From Phycomyces nitens (Eukaryota > Mucoromycota > Mucoromycetes > Mucorales > Phycomycetaceae): a stretch of 64,000 nucleotides of DNA. The first letter of the stretch is position 1; each line of letters begins with the position of its first letter. The stretch is from NCBI GenBank assembly GCA_022702545.1, contig JAHRBC010000008.1, positions 682,001 to 746,000 of the forward strand, given 5' to 3'. Both the position numbers and the translations under genes were made by a program. This document shows, piece after piece, positions 56,496 through 64,000 of this stretch. The notes under the pieces are model-generated. The model did no database searches, was not told the origin of the DNA, and was given only the letters and a program-made list of their open reading frames with translations.

Positions 56496-59169
56496 ATGAC
56501 AATAGCGTCTCCTCGGCAGACGTCTATCGAAAGACTTGGTTATCACTATGCAGTAATACATGCCACAATTCTGTCCAAGCAGAATCCTGCCAGTGGTCTT
56601 ATGCCTGCTTCTGTAGCAATCACAGCAAGTATAACCATCCTTTTTAATACGACCTGGATTGCTAACAAGCTATCCGACATTCTGCCCTTAGAGCCACGGA
56701 AACTATACTGATGCCTGGGTGCGGTAAGACCAAATACCTCCTATCAAGACGATCCTCATAGCCATCGAATAGCGATAATGTATATTCAATCTATGCCGTC
56801 TATGGATTGGCATTGGCCTACCGACGTATAGACGACGACAGTGGAAGAGCATGTAATACATACCAATAAGCATCGTACGGTGATATCTGATGCGCTTACC
56901 ACTTTATAGTCGAGTTGGAGCATGCGGTTATTAAGCTGATGCGAGGACTCTTGTTTGCCATGATGCGCCAGGCCCACAAGGTAGAACAGTTCAAAAAGAC
57001 ACAGACACTGGACAATGCCCTCCATGCAAAGTACAATACAGAAACAGGTGAAACAGTTGTGGGAGACTTTGAATGGGGCCATTTGCAAATAGACGCCACC
57101 AGCATCTTCTTGGTTGCCTTAGCAGACATGACCACCAGTGGACTGATGATGATCTATACGAGAGACGAAGTGGACTTTATCCAGAACTTGGTGTTTTATA
57201 TAGAGCGTACGTAATCGATTTGTTTTATTAATGGTTTATCATCCAAATGGCTGGCCTCATCCTGATCTTTTAAGATTAGGAGCCTATCGTACACCGGATT
57301 ATGGCATCTGGGAACGAGGCAACAAGATCAATCATGGCCAGCCTGAACTCAACTCTTCCTCTATTGGAATGGCTGTGGCTGCACTGAGGGCAATCAATGG
57401 CATAAATCTGTTTGGGCCTAGAGGTGGGCCTTCTTCGGTAAGCCGGTTGTTATAAAAAAACATCTTTGTAAGACTTATGTGCTTTGATAAAGATAATCCA
57501 TGTCCTTCCAGATGAGTTGACTCGGAATGTTACCACACTCCACAGCTTTCTTCCAAGAGAATCAAACTCAAAAGAGATTGATGGCTCTGTGCTGTCCATC
57601 ATTGGGTTCCCTGCATTCGCTTGCTCAGACATGGATCTCATTAGACGGACAAAGGAAGAGGCTCGACTGAAATTGGAGGGAAGATATGGGTGGAAGCGGT
57701 TCTTGAGAGATGGCCATCAGACTGAACTGGAAGATACATCGAGATTATACTATGATGCCAACGAACTCAAGCAGTTTGAGCACATTGAATCCGAATGGCC
57801 CCTCTTCTTTACCTATCTAGTGTTAGATGGCCTATTTACGGGGAACATTGAACAGGTCGAATACTATCGACAGAAGCTGGAACCTCTGATCATTGATTCC
57901 AAGCTTCCCAGCTCGCTTGTATCCAGCAGAGGTAGCACACCGTCTTCACCTGCTGCCTGGACAGCTCCTCTTACAGTCCCGCTGATTCCCGAGCTATATT
58001 TTGTACCAAGAGATAAGATTGAGGCCGAGAAGAGTTGCCCCAACTCACAAACGCGTGTCCCAAACGACAATCTGCCTCTTGTTTGGGCCAATTCGCTCTA
58101 TTTCCTGGGCAATTTGATGTACGAAGGACTCTTGTCTCCTTCTGAAGTTGATCCCTTGAACCGAAGTCTGAATTCAACCAGACCTCCCAAGGACAGCATT
58201 GTCCAGATCGTCTTGCTATCAGAAGATGAGGCATTGCAGAACACGCTGTCTCTGTATGGTCTCGAGACCCAAACGATGGACCAAATCTCATCTACCCTGA
58301 CTGTGTTACCAGCCCATGCGTTGGCAGATGTCTATGCTGGTCTGGGTATGAACAGTAAGCTAAAGATGAGTGGACGACCAAAAAGGTAAGGATTTAAAAA
58401 AAGAACAAGGGCTTTGGGGGTTTCTGATGGTAACAAGTTGAATAGGCCCATAGGTGTCCTGGGAACGTCTCGTCTGTACAGGATAGAGGGCCATGTATAT
58501 GCATTCACACCTCACTTTATGGACAATGATGAGTTTTATCTCAACTCTGATCCAGACTATCTGGTCTCTGCATTTGAGAGCGAGCTTCTTTTCACCAGCA
58601 AGCACTGGTTCTATCCTGGTCGTCCTACAATTGTCGTCCTACTTTCACATGCTCTCCTGGGTACCATGCGGACACTCCAGCTGTATGATTCGAGTTCTAG
58701 CCACAACACATCCACTCAGCTGTCTCGAAAGAACCTTTTAAACTTCTTTATGCAGTTGCGTGGTGGTACTTGTAATGGGGTTCGTGTCAGACTCTCGCGT
58801 TTATCAGAGACGATCAACACCAGCAATATCGAATCGCTTGACTTTTTGATATCCAAACCTGACCTTGACTGGAAGAGTATTCTCTTGGCTGCCCATGCTT
58901 CTCGCCAAAAGACAATCCATCGAAAACTAGGCTACAGTGAGACAATGACCCAGGCCAACACCCCTGGCCACAAGACTCCAAAACGCCAAAGCTCAACGTT
59001 TCAGCAGAACGCTTTCACGTCACCAATCAACCCACTCGATGATAGTCACTTTCAGGAACTTAGCCATGCTCTCACCCGTCTAGCCTCCACAGCCGAACCT
59101 CCGTTTCGCCTCAAGGATCATGAGATTGTGTCTGTTCCACGAAAGAGCAATCCTGATTCACAATATTAA
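56496..59169 (+). CDS. Phosphorylase kinase alpha-type regulatory subunit, N-terminal (GH15-like) unit
   Basis: Model: join(56496..56624,56692..56723,56773..56852,56910..57206,57280..57437,57493..58385,58446..59169), 770 aa to the stop. Blocks typical of [108 protein letters not shown] and [17 protein letters not shown]. This is the glucoamylase-like (GH15) half. In animals the alpha and beta subunits hold the catalytic subunit in check and respond to phosphorylation. Intron 1 has a perfect GC donor (ACA|GCAAGT). The frame stops at TAA 59167-59169; homology resumes at 59422. Either two genes or an intron I could not define joins them. Confidence 0.88.
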
Positions 59170-59421
59170 ACAGAAAAAAAAACCCCTATTATATATTTTG
59201 TATAAAAAAAATGGCTGCGAAATAAGCCCAATTGTTGACTATAATCTTTTGACTTTTGTCTTTTGTCTTTGGAATCATAGGCATGCTTTATTATCGAGTA
59301 TAGCTTATATTGCCCCCCCTTATATATATATATATTTATTTTAGATCCCCGTCATATATATAAAAAAACCCTCCCCCAGACTTATATAGTTGACCATAGT
59401 TTTTATACTTGCAACTTTGCG
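59170..59421 (+). other. AT-rich gap splitting the phosphorylase kinase gene
   Basis: 252 bp with a (TA)n run near 59323-59336, a second TATATATAAAA near 59353, and a good acceptor-like CTCCCCCAG at 59379. It could be the 3' part of an intron or a short intergenic promoter. Confidence 0.45.
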
Positions 59422-61397
59422 ATGTTGGCTCTCATTCTAGGAGACCCAACTCAGTTTAACGAGGCCATTCAGAGTCTAGAGCAATCAGTCAATCTTTATG
59501 ATCAGATTGGTAACAAACCCACGAAAACCTAATGTTGTGCAATCCACAGCCCAATGTATACTCACTGTTGATTCCAGATTTGTTGCAATACTTGATATCA
59601 TGTGAATCACTAGAGAGCTATATAGAAGTACTCGATGCCACCCTTCGAGAGCTACTCGAAGAAGTCTATCTCAAATCAAGACGCCTGCAATATTGGTCTA
59701 TAGCCCGGCAGGCAGCAGGCCTCTTGCACAAGAACGTACCCTCCCTCACCATCAACATCACCGATCTTATCATTCGTCAAAAACAGATTAGCATTGGATC
59801 GGGTGCAGGCGAGTACTTGATCTCCACTCCAGTAGGGCCTGAAGCCCTAAATGCAATGCTAGCAGAACATTGGTGAGCCCCAGTGCACAAACCCACAAGA
59901 AGTACCATCTAATCTCGATTGTCACAAGCACTGAAGACGTCCGGGAAGGTCCATTAGTCCAGGAAATCTTGATATATCTTGGTAGCTTTATCCGTACCCA
60001 GCCCGACATGTTTGACGGCATCCTCCGTCTCAGAACACATCATATCATTATTGCCTTGCGTGAAGAGGTCCGTCGTATGAATCACTGTGACGAAGAAGAG
60101 GCAGTAGAACAATTGCTACAGCTCTCTCCATTCGAGCTTAAATCTCTACTCGCAACCATCCTTTCTCCTCATCTGTGCGATGTCCCAAGTATGTCGACAC
60201 CAGAGCGTCGACGATTGTCAATTGCCAGTCTCCAGGCACCAGAATCATCGAGCTCGATTCCTATTCCTGTCCAAGAAGATGTGATTGTGATCCGTGCGCA
60301 ATCGGGTGGATATCTGGATGGAAACCTGGCTAGGGCTGATATAAATGGCATGGTTCTTACAGCAGAGGGGCGTGGTGTTCATGTGTGGTGCATAGATCCA
60401 GAAGAAAGAATGTTGACCGAGCACGCTTCATTTGATACCCATATATCTGAAGATGCCAGTGAATCATTTAGCAAGTGTCTAGAGGCCATAAAACCAGGCT
60501 TTATTGTGATTGTTGCCTGCAAGGATGACATGGCTGAACACATCACTTCTTCGGCGCTCTTTTCGCTAGAAGCACTTGGAAGTGAAAAGATCCGAGATGT
60601 GCGACACCGGGACTCGTTTGTGTTTATCAACAAAAAGGGTAAATAAGAAAGGAGCCCATTGTTTTCAGATATTAACTGTATTAATTGTATTTATATCGAT
60701 AGGTGGCAGCAGAAAAGATATGATTGAGGTCCATGCCCCGGCAGGAAAGGGTCCAACAATATGGATAGAGAAACAAATCAATACCACTGTAGACACCAGC
60801 AATATCACTGCAGACAACATCAACACCTGTTTCCCTCATTCTAATGGCAAATGGCACCATCGTCGAAAGAACGACGGCGCTCTGAACCGTGTCCCACCCC
60901 ATTTCTTTCCCGACACTTGGAAACTTCTTGACCGTTCTCAGGGGTTAAAGATCAATGACCATCGCCTATTGCGTGATCCTACTGTGCTCGAGATGACAGC
61001 AGAGGAATTCAACTTTGCCCTCGCAGTCGAAGGCTTCTTGGGATGGTACAGTGACCCAGCCGAGCGTCAGATTGCAGTTGAAACCCTGACTGTGATGGCC
61101 AAGGTTCAACAGCGAAATCCAGAGATGAAGACTATGGAAGCAATGATTGATCTTCCCCTAATCATGAATACAGCCATTCGTATATTCTGGGAAAAGTGGG
61201 TCTATAGTAGCCATCGCTTACAGAAATGCCCATTACTGGCACAGGGCCCAGAATATGAAAGACACAGAGAATTGGCAGCAAGATTGTTTTATGACTTGCC
61301 TCAGCAAGGAACCGAGAGTACCTTTTCCTACCTTGCCAGAGCCATTCTCAAGGCCCTTCCATTTGAATTTGACTATAACGAAAGCAACTTTTTATAA
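59422..61397 (+). CDS. Phosphorylase kinase alpha-type regulatory subunit, C-terminal unit
   Basis: Model: join(59422..59509,59578..59872,59929..60638,60703..61397), 595 aa if it starts at ATG 59422. Homology to the C-terminal third of PHKA: DLLQYL, RQAAGLLHKN, IIRQKQISIG, VQEILIYLGSFIRTQPDMF, LLQLSPFELKSLLATIL, then a variable linker and WHHRRKNDGALNRVPPHFF, LEMTAEEFNFALAVEGFL. In animals this region contacts calmodulin/gamma and carries the regulatory linker. Intron 59873-59928 contains CTAAT and restores the frame. No CaaX box ends the protein (ends ESNFL), unlike animal alpha subunits, so prenylation is not expected. It is probably one protein with the preceding unit, about 1300-1370 aa. 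Confidence 0.85.
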
Positions 61398-61665
61398 CCC
61401 TCTAAAAAAAGAAGATCATTTTTCCAATCAACTATTGCAATTGGTGATGAACAAGTGATTGATTGCATTAAATGGCCAACGACAGATTAAAAAAAAAGCT
61501 TTGAATGACTGTTATTGTGTGACCGCGAAAATGTGCATTTGTGAACAGTTGGAGCAAAAAAGCCCATACTCTATTTTTTTTCTCTCCTTGGTCAATAATA
61601 TGGTAATCAGCAGAATTGAGATGGGGTTTTTTTTTAATTGAATGCTTAATTGGATTCATTAGCAG
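61398..61665 (+). other. Gap between the PHKA-like and CDCA7-like genes
   Basis: Must contain the 3' end of the upstream gene and the first exon(s) of the downstream gene. I could not identify a supported first exon. Confidence 0.4.
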
Positions 61666-63011
61666 GTTGAGAATGATTACGAAAAGCAGCGAGAGGCTCG
61701 CATCCTGGAAAACAAGAGACTCTTGGCCAGTCTTGGGCTGGATATATTAGACACAGTTAGTGACAGCCAACTGATAAATGACAGAGTACTCAATACATAT
61801 CTAGCCCATAGAAACAGATCAAGAAAGAAAGGCCAAGCCAGCAAGACCAACACAAAAAAAGATACCGACGACCGCTGAGCTACGTGTAAGACGAGGCTAA
61901 AGCTATCCATGTTCACTAACACAAGTTAATAGCGTTCTCTAAGATCTGAAGCCTCGCCTGTCAAATACGATTTTTACCCTTCTTTAAGCCTGGAAGCCAT
62001 CCGAAAATGCACAAAAAAAAACCGGTCGGAAAATGCAGACTCATGCCATCAGTGCCGGTAAGGGTGGTTGGTAGGATGGATTGATGAAAGAAATCACTGA
62101 CTGCTAGACGGATCCTGATCCACAAGAACAAAGTCTGACTTGAGAAAGGTAATATTCATTATGCGCCATAAAGAGATAATTCATTACAGTTGGGGGGGAG
62201 CGGGGGGGAACATGAGATTGACAGGCTGGATTTAGGTACAATGCACAGCCATCAAACCAAGCACAGGCCTCCGTTGTTCTTTAAAGTGGGATAGGTCCTG
62301 CCTGTTAAAGTATAGTACGTATATTGTGTGGATTCAAGGGTGCTTAGGGGTTTTCTATAGATCAAAAACTCAAGACTGCATTGGCAAATCCCAAGTGGCG
62401 TTGTCCAGTGTAAGTATTAAATATTGCCATTCTAGATACTGATGGACATGTATAGGTGCCAAGGACAATGCAATTGTTCTCGTTGCCGTCTCAAGAGAGG
62501 CCTTGTACCCTTTGGTAATTCCTGGAGAATAATCAGACCCTCAAAGGACATGGCAGATACAGATACAGATACAGATACAGATACAAATGACAATGACAAT
62601 GGCAATGACAATGACGATGTCGATGATGATTTAATTACGTCTAGAGAGAACAATGATAAAGGTAAGGTGGGCTGACATGGCGGTAATTATGATTTTATAT
62701 ACTAACATTTTGTACGCTCATAAAGATTATTCTGGGCTGTTTTGGGCAAGTGCTTATAATCATTATGATAAATATCCGTTTACTAACTATTATAACTATA
62801 GTTGAAACCAAGAGCAGCACCAATTGAACGTAAACGACGAAAGACAGCAATCTATGACCAAAAATATACCTTTTCGACCAAAGACTTTGAAGAAGAATCT
62901 TTGCCCAGAAAGACACCGCAGGACGTAAAGGTCTTGATAAAGAGCTCGGTCCAATTAGATCGTATCCTGGAAGACAAGATGACAGAGATGAAAATCAAGA
63001 TGATGCTCTAA
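61666..63011 (+). CDS. CDCA7-like protein with 4CXXC_R1 zinc finger (5' end unresolved, one apparent frameshift)
   Basis: Exons: 61666..61885, 61933..62057, 62127..62148, 62236..62314, 62361..62409, 62456..62666 and 62802..63011. The first opens at acceptor ATTAGCAG with DYEKQREARILENKRLLASL, a conserved helix of this family. The joined zinc finger has ADSCHQCRTKSDLRKVQC, SLKWDRSCLLKYNQKLKTAL, NPKWRCPVCQGQCNCSRCR and LKRGLVPFG: ten cysteines in the spacing of zf-4CXXC_R1 proteins. Then comes a Thr/Asp/Asn repeat (hexamer AGATAC, 62555-62585) and a basic C-terminal segment. Exon 1 carries a seven-A run (61854-61860) with one base too many to reach donor CGT|GTAAGA in frame; sequencing error or real lesion. 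In animals CDCA7 recruits the HELLS remodeler and supports CpG methylation. Confidence 0.8.
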
Positions 63012-64000
63012 TCAGACCTTGGAATTGCTCAATATAATTACAATAAAAAAAAGTTTAATATGAAATAATAAAGAGATTTATAATGTTAGGGGAAACAGAT
63101 GCCCCGCTTAGGCCTCCGGAAACATGTGGCGGGATGTCCGAAGGAAGTATCGGCGCCGAGTCGACAAATGGAGGAGTCGATCTTCTTTTGAAAGGAGGTT
63201 AAAATGTATGGAATATCAATAAAATGCTAGGGGGCATATATATCTATATGTATTACATAAATGGCCCATATTATTAATATCTTGTAAAAATAATAAAATA
63301 ATAAAATAATAAAATTATATAGAAATTCAATTAACATTGATAAAGATTGTTGATTTGGTTTCTAGACAATAGACAAATAGACAAATAGATATATAAATAT
63401 ATAATATATTTAAATTTAAATTATTACTCTTATTATAGATTACTCTTATTCTTATTCTTATTGGGTTTTGCCACATCAACAGACTTGTGACACACCAAAT
63501 GTGCTACTGTGGGTTTTGCCTGCCAGGGGAAGCACAGTTTTCTGTCTAGCCATCTTTAACACGGCATCTATTTAACCGACGCCGTCTTTCATCTGCAGGG
63601 CGGAAAGTGAAATATGACCTGGAATCTTGTCCGTTTCCAAGCGTCGTTTATTGCCTTCACAGATTCTGCCATAAAAGGCAATAATCGTCAACTCAGTTCC
63701 GCAAATCTAAAAGGCCAAGACGAACAGGATGATTGCCTGGTTACTAGCAGAGTCGGAGATATAGCTTATATCCTTTTTTTTTCATTTGTTTCAAACATGG
63801 TTCAAAAAGTTTGGCCACCAATAAAAGATATGAATCAGAAAAGCTACAATGTCTTGAATAACAAAGAAGAAGAAGAATAAGAAGACGTAATCAGGATCGC
63901 ACAAGTATCCAAAAGAGAGTTAGAATCAAGCAAATATGTATTATATTTATATGTCCTATAGGTGTGGTACGCCGTACATCAAAAATACACAAATCCACTG
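63012..64000. other. 3' flank and intergenic region, no gene supported
   Basis: AATAAA-like signals near 63042-63075 probably end the CDCA7-like transcript. A GC-richer island at 63095-63190 is unlike its surroundings but does not fold as a tRNA. An 88-codon ATG frame at 63614-63880 has no recognisable domain and ends in Glu repeats; possible but unsupported. Confidence 0.45.

Noticed and set aside
57864..58291. Minus-strand frames opposite the phosphorylase kinase-like gene
   Set aside because: Shadows of the conserved coding exon.
63095..63190. GC-rich island as possible structured RNA gene
   Set aside because: No tRNA, 5S or recognisable snRNA fold could be drawn by eye.
1..64000. CRISPR arrays, bacterial operons, prophage
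   Set aside because: No regularly spaced direct repeats or prokaryotic gene organisation; splice introns and eukaryotic families throughout.

Overview
The window looks like nuclear DNA of an early-diverging filamentous fungus, most likely Mucoromycota (inference). Genes are compact and interrupted by many short introns of about 45-100 nt, mostly GT-AG with two probable GC-AG, and several have CTAAT or TACTAAC branch sites. Gene flanks are AT-rich, and the gene set includes VPS51, a phosphorylase kinase alpha-type protein, a CDCA7-like 4CXXC_R1 zinc-finger protein, a LysM protein and a DUF1206 membrane protein.

Layout. Positions 1-189 hold the 5' end of a biotin-dependent carboxylase gene (minus). 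Positions 190-6830 are mostly gene-poor, with a foldback repeat, a dispersed repeat, a three-exon DUF1206 gene (minus) and a dead Tc1-type transposase. At 6833-6914 is an intact tRNA-Ser(UGA) gene (minus).

From 6917 to 45246, 38.3 kb of nested transposons is stacked against the 5' side of that tRNA gene. Two LINEs of the same family lie in tandem (LINE-1 6917-18189; LINE-2 39909-45246, with its first bases at 18210-18214). LINE-1 contains a CACTA DNA transposon (D1, 9133-15683). LINE-2 is split at its 5' end by a 1.2-kb LTR-like repeat (B, 18215-19406), a Ty3/gypsy element (A, 19411-38711) and a second B copy (38716-39908), all separated by the tetranucleotide GCTC. The left LTR of A contains a chromodomain gypsy element (C, 20023-31892). 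The protease region of C contains a second CACTA copy (D2, 21731-28314, inverted relative to D1). LINE-2 also carries a solo LTR (E, 43907-44522). Target-site duplications support the LINE, A, C, D1, D2 and E insertions.

Every premature stop that is a base substitution in this nest reads TGA. In three cases the sister copy in the window has CGA, and in the fourth the family expects Arg. That is the signature of C-to-T change at CpG. The gene-rich right flank encodes a CDCA7-like protein, a family tied to CpG-methylation maintenance in animals; a link between the two is inference only.

The right flank (51.3-63.0 kb) is conventional: a secreted two-LysM protein (+), a mitochondrial protein of unknown function (-) sharing a 138-bp divergent promoter with VPS51 (+), a phosphorylase kinase alpha-type gene (+) that appears split into two reading units, and the CDCA7-like gene (+). 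Positions 45264-51246 and 63012-64000 hold repeats or nothing I can support as genes.
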